Assembly: GCA_002432425.1 (NCBI GenBank)
Contig: DJEL01000022.1
Span: 124,001 to 188,000, forward strand
DNA: 64,000 nucleotides
Direction of reading: 5' to 3'
Source of the DNA: Lachnospiraceae bacterium UBA5899
GTDB lineage: Bacteria > Bacillota > Clostridia > Lachnospirales > Lachnospiraceae
In this document: piece by piece, positions 18,206-27,850 of the stretch
Numbering within the stretch: position 1 is the stretch's first letter
Layout: each line of letters starts with the position of its first letter
The notes under the pieces: generated by a model
The model's input: the letters and a program-made list of their open reading frames with translations, nothing else
Told to the model about the DNA's origin: nothing
The model's database searches: none
Position numbers and translations under genes: made by a program

Positions 18206-21200
18206 CAGAGGCATTGAACGATGCGGCAGATGGTGAGACACTCAAGGTGTTGGCAGATAACAAGCTGACGAATAGTGTAGATATACTTAACAAAACTATC
18301 ACGCTCGATTTGAATGGAAAGGCCTGTGATGGTGATGGATTTGTTATCAGTCTCGGAAAGTATGGTACGGATGAGACTGCCATATTAAAGCTTACCGGTA
18401 CAGGAAATCTGAAACAACCAGACAAGTATAACGCTGCATCTATCAGTATTTATGATGGCAGTACACTGGATCTCACCGGCTGGAAAGGCGGGGAGATTGC
18501 TTCTCTGTCAGTGTATCCCAAGGCTAAGATACAAACCAAAGATATGTCCGGAACAATCGGAGAGGTGCTTTTGAACGGTATACCTGATGGGGGTGGAATT
18601 GCGCTGGATGGTGGTTCGTATGGAACGATTTGTCTCTTGGATTTCCATGGAGGTACCATGAAGGCAGGTTCCCTGCTGGCAGCGGGTTATGCGTTCAAAA
18701 ACCAGGATGGTACGATGGTATCCTATAACAAGATGCTTTCACATGGTATAGAAGAAGGACTTACAAACGTCATCGTCGTAAAATGTACGGCACATCAGGA
18801 TAAAGACGGGGATGAATACTGCGATGGGTGTAACGCGGATGCGGCTTCCTTCGTAGCTGCTGTAACCGTCGGAAGCGGTGAAGTTTATTATTTCACAGCA
18901 GAGACGGAAGAGGGAAGTGCTTCTGCAATTCCGTCAGCCGTAGTATATGCAAACGAAAATGGCGGTACAATCAAGCCGCTGACAGATGGAATTGCTATTT
19001 TTAATGCAAATTGTGCGATTAATCTGAATGGTAAGGACGTGGCATGTATCACCTCCGGCGGTTCGGACCTGACTGTGACCGGTGACGGAACAGTTACATC
19101 CTTAGATACCAAATCCTATGGTGCGAAGCTCTACGGAGGCAGCTATAAAGAAATTTCTACTTCCCTAAACAGCATTACACTTGGCGATTTGCTGCCGGAC
19201 GGTTATGGATTTCAAAAAACAGATACAACATGGCTGACAGCAGAAGAACTGGCAAAATCCGGTACCAATATTCTGAATAACGGTACGGACGCCATTGGTA
19301 CCGTCACGGTTGAACAAGCGCCGGTAACGGAGCTTACCCTCACTGCACCGGACATTACCTATACTGAGGACCTTATTGCTACTGCAAAAACGGGCACAAC
19401 AGGCGGAGCAGCCGTTACTTACAAATGGTATCTGGACGGTGAAGAGTTGCGGAATAAGACAGAGGCAACCCTGGTACTTTCCGATGAGATATATGAAAAC
19501 GCAGGAAAGCATACTATCAGATGCGTAGCTGCCTGCGGAGGTTTTGTGGTCAGCAAAGAAGTTACTGTGACAGTGAAGCAGGCGGATATTAAGGATGCAA
19601 ATCTTGCAATCATCGGGGAAGATGCTCTGGTTTATTATCCTACTTCTTATGATGATAAAAATAGCGGTCGTGAACTTAATGTAGCATATAATCTGTGGTA
19701 TAAGGACAAGTTATTGTCAGAAAATGACCATACGGTTACCGGAAATAAGAATGTCCGGTTAGCCGGAAGTTATACACTGACAGTCACCGGAAAAGGTAAC
19801 TACACAGGCACAAAGTCGATTAACTTTGAAGTAAAGCCATGTGTAATATTGAATGTTTTCACTGATAATCTGGAAAAAACATATGATGGTACGAAGGATG
19901 TACCGCTGACATTGCTGAATCAGCTTTCCTTTAAGTCCGACTCAAATGGATTAACGATAGGGTTGGAAAGAGGCGTTGATTATGAGATTGTTGATGCACA
20001 GTATGACAGCGCAGAAGTCGGTGTTGGAAAGACGGTTGTTTTAAAGATCAGGATGTTAAATAAGAACTTTTTCTTTGAAGGCGGGGAGAGAGAAAAGGAA
20101 TTTGTTATTCCCCGGAGTGCCGCAAATGGAGAGCAGTCCATAATAAAAGCGGCAATAAATCCGCAGCCTGCCGAATTGGAAGTAGCAAACAACCGTGCGA
20201 AAACCTATAAAGTCGACCTTACAAAATTGCTGCCTGAATTAACAGCTCCGCAGGAGTACGGTCAGATTACCTATGGTCTGCCGGTTGTGTCAATAAAAAC
20301 AGACTACTATGTAGTAGGCGGTGTAAAAATTGAGAATGGCGTGCTCAGCCTGCCAGTCGAAAAGGTAAAAACAGATAATGAGGGTGATATCGGTAATGTC
20401 CGTATAGTAGTCAGCACGACAAATTATGAGGACATGGTACTGGAAATCAATGTCAAAGCAACCAATAAAAAGGAAACGGTTTCTGAGAGCAAGCAGACAC
20501 CGAGAGTAACCGAATTACCGGTTGCGGCAGCACAGACTTATCATCCGACAAAGACACTCTGTGATATTGCACTGACAGGCGGAAAGGTATTGGATGCAAA
20601 CGGCAACCAGATAGCCGGAACCTGGAAATGGCAGAACACACAAATTATTCCGTTAGTTGGCAATAAAGGGTACACGGCGGTATTTACACCCAGTGACAGC
20701 GCCGCATATGAGCAGGTATCATCCACTATTATTGTAAATGTAGAAAAGGCAACACCCGTAATTGCAATAAAGCCTACGGCAGCAGCGATTACTTACGGAA
20801 AAAATCTCGGTGCATCCGCATTAAGCGGCGGAGCTGCCGTTTACAGCGAACCGGACGGTATGCTTATTTCAGGAACCTTCCGATGGCTGCATGAGGATAC
20901 CGTACCGACGGCAACTGCAGACTATACGGTAATATTTACTCCGACGGATATTGCAAACTATGAAACGGTGCAGACGGAAGTTAAGGTAACGGTACAGAAT
21001 GTACCCGCTACTCCCGATAAGCCCGATACACCGAACGATACCGTGGATGTACCGGATGAAACCGAAGAAAACAATGAGGTTCCGGAAGACAACAAGCAGG
21101 ATAACGGTAAAAACGACGGACAAAATAAGGACCAAAATCAGGAAAACGGAAACAATACCGGAGAACCGTTTGTCAAAGATGACAGCAGCAAGTCCGGATG

Positions 21201-21852
21201 GGAGCTTATTAAGGACGAGATGAAAGATACAAAGGACGGCGGTACGATAGTTGTTGATATGAACGGCGCCACGAATGTTCCCTCCGATATATTTGAATAT
21301 CTCAAAGGTAAGGACATGAAAGTGCAGTTTGACATGGGAGACAGCATAGTATGGACTGTGAGCGGAAAAGATGTAACCGACATCAAGGGGGATATTAACC
21401 TGGGAGTTACATTCGGAAGCGAAGCGGGAAAAACCATTCCGGTGGATGTAATCAATACGATTACCCGGGAAAATTATTCCATGAACCTGACACTGGCATA
21501 CAACGGTGAGTTCGGATTTACCGCAACGCTGACAGTTAATCTGAAGGCAGAAAATGCGGGATACTACGCTAATTTGTTCTACTACAATGCTGACAGCGGG
21601 GAATTAGAGTTCGTATGTGCCGACCGGATTGATGAAGAAGGTAATGTTAATCTTACATTTACCCATGCGTCCGATTATACCATTGTGCTGACCGATTCGG
21701 TTATGAATGGAACGGAGTCACCTAAGGCGTCCGATAACGGCGTTGTCCGGACAAAGATGTGGATTTTATTACTCGGCTGTGCCGTGGTGGTTGTCGGATT
21801 GGGAATATTCTTTATTATCGGCAGGAAAAAATCCAATAAGCGCGCCGAATAA
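18139..21852 (+). pseudogene. Second surface protein, C-terminal part after the frameshift
   Basis: Continues the frameshifted gene; real homology begins at about 18190 (RYQSLTEALNDAADGETLKVL), whereas the first codons of this open frame only read through the upstream gene in the wrong frame. About 1,220 residues follow: a second GSTLDLTGWKGGEI module, Ig-like and MBG-like domains (YTEDLIAT, KTYDGTKDVPL, YHPTKTLCDIAL, YGKNLGASAL), a Pro/Asn/Asp/Lys linker, the same wall-proximal module as surface gene 1 (DGGTIVVDMNG, LYANLFYYNA-type), one membrane helix and RKKSNKRAE. No convincing ribosome binding site or signal peptide serves this part alone, so without frameshift repair it is probably not exported. 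Confidence 0.7.
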
Positions 21853-21898
21853 GCAAAAGCAGGAATTGTGTCGAATGAACACAAGCGCGAAAAGTTAA

Positions 21899-21925
21899 GG
21901 TGGGAGCATTTGCTCCCATCTTTTT
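21899..21925 (+). terminator. Rho-independent terminator of the surface-protein operon
   Basis: GGTGGGAGCA and TGCTCCCATC pair (one G-T pair) around a very short loop and are followed by TTTTT, 47 bp after the stop codon. Confidence 0.85.
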
Positions 21926-22035
21926 GATTGCTTATTTTTATCCCACGTCGGGGGAACAGGGAAAAAGCATAATAAAAACAAAAGTAATACATACTATAGT
22001 AAACACGTTTATGAAATGTATCATGTGAAAAAATA

Positions 22036-22064
22036 TTGACAAAAGTACCCGAATTGGGTAGTAT
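22036..22064 (+). promoter_or_regulatory. Promoter of the HipB/HipA-like operon
   Basis: TTGACA (22036-22041), 17-bp spacer, TAGTAT (22059-22064). The spacer contains the first operator palindrome TACCCGAATTGGGTA, so bound repressor would cover the promoter. The leader is about 95 nt. Confidence 0.75.
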
Positions 22065-22150
22065 TAAAACAAAAGTACCCATATCGGGTATAAAGCACCT
22101 ATATTAGATACAAAGTGCCTATATTAGGTACAAAGCATCTATATAGATGC
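22046..22150. promoter_or_regulatory. Array of five phased operator palindromes
   Basis: Five palindromic sites start at 22046 (TACCCgaattGGGTA), 22076 (TACCCatatcGGGTA), 22096 (CACCTatattAGATA), 22116 (TGCCTatattAGGTA) and 22136 (CATCTatatAGATG). Their starts are spaced 30, 20, 20 and 20 bp, close to whole numbers of helical turns. They span the promoter and most of the leader and are probably bound cooperatively by the HTH protein encoded at 22167. A short AAAG or CAAAG stretch precedes each site. Confidence 0.75.
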
Positions 22151-22166
22151 TTGGGAGATTTTATTT

Positions 22167-22562
22167 ATGAATATAAAGGAAATGAGAGAATTAACAGGAC
22201 AAACGCAGAAGGAATTTGCGGACAGTTTCGGTATTCCTATTGGAACGCTTAGAAGATGGGAATACGGAGAAAGCACTCCGGCACCATACATTCTTAAAAT
22301 GATAGCAGAAAAGCTTCCCATGAAAAAAGAGTCCATGAAAAAGATAGAATCCGCAAACGGAACCTATTACTATGATAGTTTAACCGGGACAATAGTGGAT
22401 ACAAAGGGAACAAAGATATGCGTCAATGTAGACATCAATGGTGTAAATGAACAGAACCTCGTAATTTATGCCAATTCACTGTTTGAAAGCTACTATGATG
22501 CGGTTGAAAAATTTATCCGTGACTGCAATATAGATAAAAAAGAAGATATTCTATGGGGGTAG
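22167..22562 (+). CDS. XRE-family HTH protein, HipB-like antitoxin/autorepressor
   Basis: 131 aa. The N-terminal half (MRELTGQTQKEFADSFGIPIGTLRRWEYGESTPAPYILKMIAEKL, written here as one helix-turn-helix region, residues 6-50) is a Cro/C1-type DNA-binding domain; the C-terminal half has no known fold that I recognise and may bind the kinase. It lies 3 bp before a HipA-like kinase gene and behind five phased palindromes, the layout of an autoregulated toxin-antitoxin operon. A GGGAGA site lies nine bases before the ATG. Confidence 0.75.
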   Translation: MNIKEMRELTGQTQKEFADSFGIPIGTLRRWEYGESTPAPYILKMIAEKLPMKKESMKKIESANGTYYYDSLTGTIVDTKGTKICVNVDINGVNEQNLVIYANSLFESYYDAVEKFIRDCNIDKKEDILWG

Positions 22563-22565
22563 TAT

Positions 22566-23765
22566 ATGGCAAAAAAGAGGGCGGAAGAATACTATCTGAT
22601 GCATAAGGATATTCCGGTATGTCTTATGGAATTGTCGGCAGATGGTACACTTGGAAATTATAAAAGAAATCTTTCTGCTTTGGACCATTTTCCAATCGGC
22701 GGTCAGATGAATGAAATGAAATTTCATGAATGGTGGAGGGACCGTGCGATTCCCAAGACCAGAAACGGTGCAAAAACTGCGCTTCAAAGGCTGGGTTATG
22801 AGTCTACAAACAGTGCGCTCGTTGATAATCTGGCATTAAGTCTGTCCGATTGTTACTGGATTCAGCCGCGGGGTGAGGGCTTGACATGGGCAGATGTCAA
22901 TTTATTTACAAATGATTTTGTTGATACATTTGGTGACTTAACCATAAATAAAGACAAAGTTATTGATTTGCGTCACAAAACAAAATTTAACTGTGCCGCA
23001 TCTCAGGGGGAGCTGCAAAAGAAATGGTGTATTGATGCTTCGGGACGCAGATATATGGTAAAGGGAAATTATGGAGACTCTTATCAACAGAGCATAAATG
23101 AACTGTTTGCTACAGAACTGCACAAAAAACAGGGATTTTCCAACTATACTCCATATCAGGGAATAATGATTACAGTTGAGGGTGGAATGGAAGGATTGGG
23201 CTGTTTATCCTATGATTTTTGTTCTGAAAATAAAGAAATCATAAGTGCCTGGGAGTTGCTGCAGTCCATAAAAATAAGACAGAATGAGTCATATTATTAT
23301 CCCCTGAAAAAAGTGTGTCTTTCTCTGGGGATAAAAGAGGAAGAGTTTGATGCTTTTATGGATTACGAAATTATGACGGATTATCTGCTTTCCAATACGG
23401 ACAGGCATATGAATAACATTTCTGTAGTCAGAAATCCGGATACGTTGGAAATTCTTGGAATGGCACCTATATACGATTCAGGTAATTCGATGTTTTACAA
23501 CATTTCCTATGACAATCTGGATAAAATACATCTGGACGATATCGTTACGCATTCTTTTATCCGAAAAGAGATAAAGCTGTTAAGCTATGTAAGGGATAGA
23601 AAAGCAGTTGACATAGAGAAAGCAGAAATGGACTTTGCCATATATGAGAAAGACTTAACAGAGCGTCATATCCGAATTCCGAAATTGGAAGCTCTTTATG
23701 AGAAAAAAAGAATGAAACTGAAATCTTTTCAGGAAGGAAAAGACCTCTGGAAAACATTCTATTGA
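22566..23765 (+). CDS. HipA-like serine/threonine kinase (toxin candidate)
   Basis: 399 aa, close to HipA length. Kinase elements in order: an N-terminal domain with QRLGYES-type linker, a Gly/Ser-rich loop SQGELQKKW (about 146-154) as in HipA, a candidate ATP Lys166 in YMVKG, the catalytic loop NTDRHMNN with Asp279 and Asn284, and the metal-binding IYDSG with Asp304. HipA proteins phosphorylate translation factors such as glutamyl-tRNA synthetase and cause dormancy; the target here is unknown. GGGGG precedes the ATG and the gene follows its HTH partner by 3 bp. Its stop codon TGA lies within the -35 (TTGACA) of the next promoter. Sequence identity to Escherichia HipA is clearly low. Confidence 0.75.
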   Translation: MAKKRAEEYYLMHKDIPVCLMELSADGTLGNYKRNLSALDHFPIGGQMNEMKFHEWWRDRAIPKTRNGAKTALQRLGYESTNSALVDNLALSLSDCYWIQPRGEGLTWADVNLFTNDFVDTFGDLTINKDKVIDLRHKTKFNCAASQGELQKKWCIDASGRRYMVKGNYGDSYQQSINELFATELHKKQGFSNYTPYQGIMITVEGGMEGLGCLSYDFCSENKEIISAWELLQSIKIRQNESYYYPLKKVCLSLGIKEEEFDAFMDYEIMTDYLLSNTDRHMNNISVVRNPDTLEILGMAPIYDSGNSMFYNISYDNLDKIHLDDIVTHSFIRKEIKLLSYVRDRKAVDIEKAEMDFAIYEKDLTERHIRIPKLEALYEKKRMKLKSFQEGKDLWKTFY

Positions 23766-23790
23766 CAAAAGAGGAAAATGAGAATATATT
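23762..23790 (+). promoter_or_regulatory. Promoter of marR-MATE operon
   Basis: TTGACA (23762-23767), 17-bp spacer, TATATT (23785-23790). The -35 contains the stop codon of the upstream kinase gene. Downstream, TTAGTTAC...ATAACTAA near 23801-23834 is an imperfect inverted repeat that could be the MarR operator. Confidence 0.65.
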
Positions 23791-23867
23791 TATTACGCAA
23801 TTAGTTACTTTATGTAATTATATGAAATAACTAAAAAGGAAAGCAAACAGGAAAGGAGCAATTTGCG

Positions 23868-24308
23868 ATGACAAGGGATAAAGTCAAGAAAGTAATGGAT
23901 GCCTGCTATCTGGCGAAACGAGTGAGGGATTTGCTTCCCACGCTGCCGAACGGCGTGACTTCTTCACATATGCATTATCTGGACACGATACGGAAACTGG
24001 AATTGAAAACGGGCAGCGTGAGAGTGAGCGATATCAGTGACGAACTGGGACTTCCGAAGCCCGGTGTTACCAAAACCATAAAGGACATGGAAAAGCTTGG
24101 ACTTGTGGAGAAGCAGGCGGACAAAACGGATGGCAGGGTTGTGTTTCTTAAAATTACGGCAGCCGGGAAAGCCTTGCTGGACGAATATGTGGACGAGCTT
24201 TTTGGAGAGCTGAGCAGAGAGCTTGACGATGTTTCCGACGAAGACGCGGATGCCATGATAGAAACGGTAGAGAAACTGTATCGGGTTATGAGAAAAAGAG
24301 CGGAATGA
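23868..24308 (+). CDS. MarR-family transcriptional regulator
   Basis: 146 aa with a winged helix-turn-helix: VRVSDISDELGLPKPGVTKTIKDMEKLGLVEKQADKTDGRVVFLKITAAGKAL (residues about 45-97) is the standard MarR DNA-binding segment with its beta-wing DGRV. It probably represses itself and the MATE pump 91 bp downstream. AAAGGAGC precedes the ATG. The gene's last codons are the first unit of a 37-bp tandem repeat. Confidence 0.88.
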   Translation: MTRDKVKKVMDACYLAKRVRDLLPTLPNGVTSSHMHYLDTIRKLELKTGSVRVSDISDELGLPKPGVTKTIKDMEKLGLVEKQADKTDGRVVFLKITAAGKALLDEYVDELFGELSRELDDVSDEDADAMIETVEKLYRVMRKRAE

Positions 24309-24377
24309 AGCGATACCATACAGTGTGGGAAAGAGAGCGGAATGAAGCGATATCGTACGGTATGGGAAAAAGAGCGG
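24298..24377 (+). repeat. 37-bp tandem repeat at the end of marR
   Basis: GAGCGGAATGAAGCGATA starts at 24298 and again at 24335, with a third partial copy GAGCGGAAA at 24372; spacing is 37 bp both times. The first unit contains the marR stop. The units differ at a few positions in the second half. Confidence 0.85.
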
Positions 24378-24399
24378 AAAGATGAGGTAAAATTGGAAA

Positions 24400-25758
24400 A
24401 TGAATCAGGGAGAAAAAAGAGATTTTACACAAGGAAGTATTCTGAATAAGTTAATACTGTTTATGATGCCGGTATTCGGTGCACTGGTGCTGCAGGCGGC
24501 ATATGGCGCAGTGGATTTACTGGTTGTGGGACGGTTCGGCACGACAGCCGGATTGTCGGCGGTATCCACCGGCAGCCAGATATTGAATCTGGTTACCTTT
24601 GTCATCACGCAGTTTGCCATGGGCATTACCGTGCTGATTGCAAGATACATCGGAGAAAAAAATTCCGGTCAGATAGGGGAACTGCTCGGAGGAGGCATTA
24701 CGGTATTTACCATAATCTGTATCGTATTGTTTGCCGTGATGGTTTTCTTTGCAAAGCCGTTGGCGATTTTGATGCAGGCGCCCGAAGAAGCCCTTTCCCT
24801 TACATCCGTCTATGTAAAAATATGCGGCGGCGGTATATTTTTTATTGTTGCCTATAATGTGCTGGCGGCTATTTTCAGAGGATTTGGGGACAGCAAATCC
24901 CCGCTTATATTTGTGGCGGTTGCCTGTGTGGTAAATATTATCGGCGATTTAATTCTGGTAGCGGGCTTTCACCTGGATGCGGCGGGTGCAGCGATTGCAA
25001 CGGTTGCGGCACAGGCGGTGAGCGTGGTTCTGGCGCTTATTATATTGAAAAAGAAGAAGTACGGCTTCCGCATCCGGAAACAGGACTTCAAAATCAATAA
25101 TCAGTGTAAGAGATTTATAAAAGTAGGTCTTCCGCTGGCATTGCAGGAGTTCCTGACGCAGATGTCGTTTTTGGCTCTGTGTGCCTTTATCAATAAGCTT
25201 GGTCTGGAAGCCTCATCAGGATATGGGGTAGCCTGCAAGATAGTTAATTTTGCCATGCTTGTTCCCAGTGCACTTATGCAGTCCATGGCATCCTTCGTGT
25301 CGCAGAACGTCGGAGCCGGAAAGCCCGACCGGGCAAAAAAGTCCATGTTTACCGGCATGGGTTTTGGGGTGATTGTGGGCGTGATTGTATTTATTGCCGT
25401 ATGGAACTTCGGTGATGCTTTGTGCAGCATCTTTACTCCGGATTTGGCGGTTATCGGGAAAGGAGCGGAGTATTTAAGAGGATTTGCACCGGAAACGATT
25501 GTCACGGCAGTATTGTTCAGTATGATAGGATTTTTCAACGGCTACGAAAAAACCGTCTGGGTCATGATACAGGGTCTGGTTCAGACCTTACTGGTGAGAT
25601 TGCCGCTTGCATACTTTATGAGTATACAGCCGGACGCAAGCCTTACCAAAATAGGATTGGCGGCGCCGGTTGCCACCTGCTTCGGTATTCTTCTGAACGT
25701 AATTTTCTATTTTGTATTTTTAAAAAAACAGTGGGATAACGGTTCTCTTTTTTCGTGA
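24400..25758 (+). CDS. MATE-family multidrug/cation antiporter
   Basis: 452-aa membrane protein with about twelve hydrophobic helices. ILNKLILFMMPVFGALVLQAAYGAVDLLVVGRF is the typical start of a MatE domain, repeated at KVGLPLALQEFLTQMSF near residue 240, so two MatE halves are present. It exports organic cations or drugs using a Na+ or H+ gradient. Being downstream of marR it is probably induced by its substrate. This is one of two MATE genes in the window. Confidence 0.9.
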   Translation: MNQGEKRDFTQGSILNKLILFMMPVFGALVLQAAYGAVDLLVVGRFGTTAGLSAVSTGSQILNLVTFVITQFAMGITVLIARYIGEKNSGQIGELLGGGITVFTIICIVLFAVMVFFAKPLAILMQAPEEALSLTSVYVKICGGGIFFIVAYNVLAAIFRGFGDSKSPLIFVAVACVVNIIGDLILVAGFHLDAAGAAIATVAAQAVSVVLALIILKKKKYGFRIRKQDFKINNQCKRFIKVGLPLALQEFLTQMSFLALCAFINKLGLEASSGYGVACKIVNFAMLVPSALMQSMASFVSQNVGAGKPDRAKKSMFTGMGFGVIVGVIVFIAVWNFGDALCSIFTPDLAVIGKGAEYLRGFAPETIVTAVLFSMIGFFNGYEKTVWVMIQGLVQTLLVRLPLAYFMSIQPDASLTKIGLAAPVATCFGILLNVIFYFVFLKKQWDNGSLFS

Positions 25759-25920
25759 GGGAAAACATGTCATGAATTTCTTTCAGGTGCCCAGCCATGC
25801 ATCCGTCAGCAGCATTTCGGGACTCGGAATTGTTTTGTCGAATTTTATTCCACTTCCGTTGTCCGCGAGTACCAGAAGCTGATGGTGTTTTTTTGATGCC
25901 CTTCAATGTCCCTCGAAGCA

Positions 25921-25963
25921 TTGTAATCCCTCCCCTCCTATGATATAGTTAGTTTAAGCTAAC
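25921..25963 (+). promoter_or_regulatory. Promoter with shared TetR-type operator (site 1)
   Basis: TTGTAA (25921-25926), 17-bp spacer, TATAGT (25944-25949). The palindrome GTTAGTTTAAGCTAAC (25948-25963) begins within the -10. It differs from the perfect site at 44604 in one base. The rest of 25759-26011 holds no feature I can support. Confidence 0.6.
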
Positions 25964-26011
25964 AGCATAAAACCTGACTATAACAGGAATAACAAGGAGG
26001 CAACGCAGGCT

Positions 26012-26253
26012 ATGGATAAAACGGTGGAACATATGCAGTTAAGTGATATGCCGGGATTTTGCGAAAGCATACAGAAGTGGGTGGATGAGCGGTACGGAAA
26101 AGCCGGAGCGGCGCAAATCTGTGTGATTACTGCGTGGTGGGAAGTGAAAACCCGTTGGCGAAGGAGTATGAAATTGTAAAGGATGAAGGAGGCTTTCTGG
26201 TCAGCAGAAAAATCAATCAAAATTTATCAGATGGGAGCATACAGGAAAAATGA
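26012..26253 (+). pseudogene. Broken small gene upstream of the hydrolase
   Basis: AAGGAGG at 25994 and an ATG at 26012 open a frame of 55 codons (MDKTVEHMQLSDMPGFCESI and on) ending at 26179. From about 26119 a better continuation lies in another frame (LCDYCVVGSENPLAKEYEIV and on) and ends at 26253, overlapping the next ATG as ATGA. The likely ancestor was a protein of about 80 residues with a CxxC motif. I do not recognise the family. Confidence 0.45.
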
Positions 26254-27113
26254 GAGATTTCAAGGAAGAATACAAGGCATTTTTACGGGAGTATCCTTAT
26301 AAAACCATAGAAGTGGACGGTGTTACGGTCCGCTATCAGCGCGGGGGAAAAGAAGGGGCGCCGACCGTTCTGTTTTTCCATGGACTGGAAATGCAGGAGA
26401 TGTGGATGCCCTATGCGCTGCATTTTCGTGAAAAATACGGATTTTTAATCTATGAATATCCGTTTTTCACGGTGAAGCTGGAGGAGCAGATAGACTTTCT
26501 CCGCAAACTGCTGGATAAGCTTGGCATTGAAAAGGTAATTCTTATAGGTGCCAGTGACGGCGGTGTCAATGCGCAGATGTTTGCCAAAAAGTTTCCGGAA
26601 ATGGTAAATGCCATGATTTTAGTAACCACACTGACTCTGGACAGCGATTACATCCGTAATATCAAAAAAGAATGGCTGACTGGACCCATTATGATAAGTC
26701 TGATGAAGATTATGCCCGCTAAGACTCTGATGAAACAGCTTATAAAATTAAGCCCGAAATTCTTAGAATACGAAACACCGGAAAATAAGACTTACGGAGT
26801 AAGCTTCTATGAAACAGTTGCTTCCGATTCGGGGTACAAAAAGCGCTTTATTCACAGCTATACCTGCGTATTCATGCTGAGAAACTGCGAATACTTTAAG
26901 AAAGAAGACTTTGCATATCTGCGCGGCAAGGTGCAGATACTCGTTCCGGAGCACGACATCTTCAAAAAGGAAGACCAGGAAATCCTGGCAGCGCTGTTCC
27001 GCGACCTCGATGCCAGAATAGAGGATGCACCCGGCGGACATGTCGGTTTCATCGTACAGGCAGATGCCTATCTGGAAAAAATAGACAGATTTCTTGAAGA
27101 AACGGTAAAATAA
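26250..27113 (+). CDS. Alpha/beta hydrolase
   Basis: 287 aa, cytoplasmic. FFHGLEM (residues 42-48) is the oxyanion loop, IGASDGG holds nucleophile Ser102, EHDIF gives a candidate Asp and GGHVGF near the C-terminus the catalytic His. A lid region (about 130-190) contains Met/Lys-rich helices. The substrate is unknown. It is controlled by the promoter carrying the GTTAGTTTAAGCTAAC operator and its ATG overlaps the stop of the broken gene before it. Confidence 0.82.
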   Translation: MRDFKEEYKAFLREYPYKTIEVDGVTVRYQRGGKEGAPTVLFFHGLEMQEMWMPYALHFREKYGFLIYEYPFFTVKLEEQIDFLRKLLDKLGIEKVILIGASDGGVNAQMFAKKFPEMVNAMILVTTLTLDSDYIRNIKKEWLTGPIMISLMKIMPAKTLMKQLIKLSPKFLEYETPENKTYGVSFYETVASDSGYKKRFIHSYTCVFMLRNCEYFKKEDFAYLRGKVQILVPEHDIFKKEDQEILAALFRDLDARIEDAPGGHVGFIVQADAYLEKIDRFLEETVK

Positions 27114-27193
27114 ATTTCAGTTACCCTATGCAAACTCACCCCGAAAAGTGCTATAATCCATGTCAAAGGAAGAGGAAAAGAGGACTGATTGAT

Positions 27194-27814
27194 ATGCTTA
27201 AGTACGGAATAATGGCGAAAGCGGCAGAAATGATGTGCTTCAAGTCATCATTGGAAAGATTGTCCGAAATTTACCCGGATATGGACATGAAGGCGTACAA
27301 GAAAAAGGCAAAGAAGGAGTACAAAGCCATGCTTTTGCGGACGCCGGACATCGGGGGAAGCTCTCTGGAGGCGAATTTGTATATCGCGGCATTTGTATTT
27401 TCCTTACATAAGGCGGAGCCGGAAAAAATCATCCCGGAGGTTGTGAACGAGATGGTAACGGCGGTGTTTGACTCTCCGTTTATCGTAAAGGTGCACAAGA
27501 ATAAAAAATGCACGCTGTTTACCGATAAAGTACAGGACAAAAAGGTGAAGGAGAGTGTCGCAAGTCAGAATTCCCCGTACGAGCTGGACTGGAAATTCAA
27601 GTATGAAAAGGGTGTGGATGAGTTTTACAATACCTACACTGAATGCGGCATCTGCAAGCTCGGCAAGAGGGAAAACTGCTTTGAGTTTGTTCCCTGCCTC
27701 TGCAATATGGATGAAAGAAATTACTGGAATGAAGGCGGAGAACTCCACCGGACCAAAACCCTGGCGCAGGGAGACGACTGCTGCAACTTCCATGTGACCA
27801 GAATAAAAAAATAA
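27194..27814 (+). CDS. L-2-amino-thiazoline-4-carboxylate hydrolase-family protein
   Basis: About 206 aa from ATG 27194, which has GAGGAC upstream; an earlier ATG at 27128 lacks a site. The C-terminal part, with clustered Cys (CGICKLGKRENCFEFVPCLCNMD) and the ending TLAQGDDCCNFHVT, fits the family of ATC hydrolases, in which a CdFhf-type motif closes the protein. The characterised member opens the thiazoline ring on the way to L-cysteine, but most homologues have no known role. It follows the alpha/beta hydrolase by about 80 bp. Family call moderate. Confidence 0.55.
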   Translation: MLKYGIMAKAAEMMCFKSSLERLSEIYPDMDMKAYKKKAKKEYKAMLLRTPDIGGSSLEANLYIAAFVFSLHKAEPEKIIPEVVNEMVTAVFDSPFIVKVHKNKKCTLFTDKVQDKKVKESVASQNSPYELDWKFKYEKGVDEFYNTYTECGICKLGKRENCFEFVPCLCNMDERNYWNEGGELHRTKTLAQGDDCCNFHVTRIKK

Positions 27815-27850
27815 GCAGGCAAAGGTTCACTCGCGGTCAGCTTCCAAGGT

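Noticed and set aside
18195..18206. Programmed +1 frameshift at CTT TGA C, as in prfB
   Set aside because: The continuation needed is -1, and homology in the new frame already starts upstream at 18190; no SD-like stimulator is present.
25643..25921. Minus-strand gene after the first MATE
   Set aside because: Overlaps the MATE end, has no ribosome binding site and no recognisable motif.
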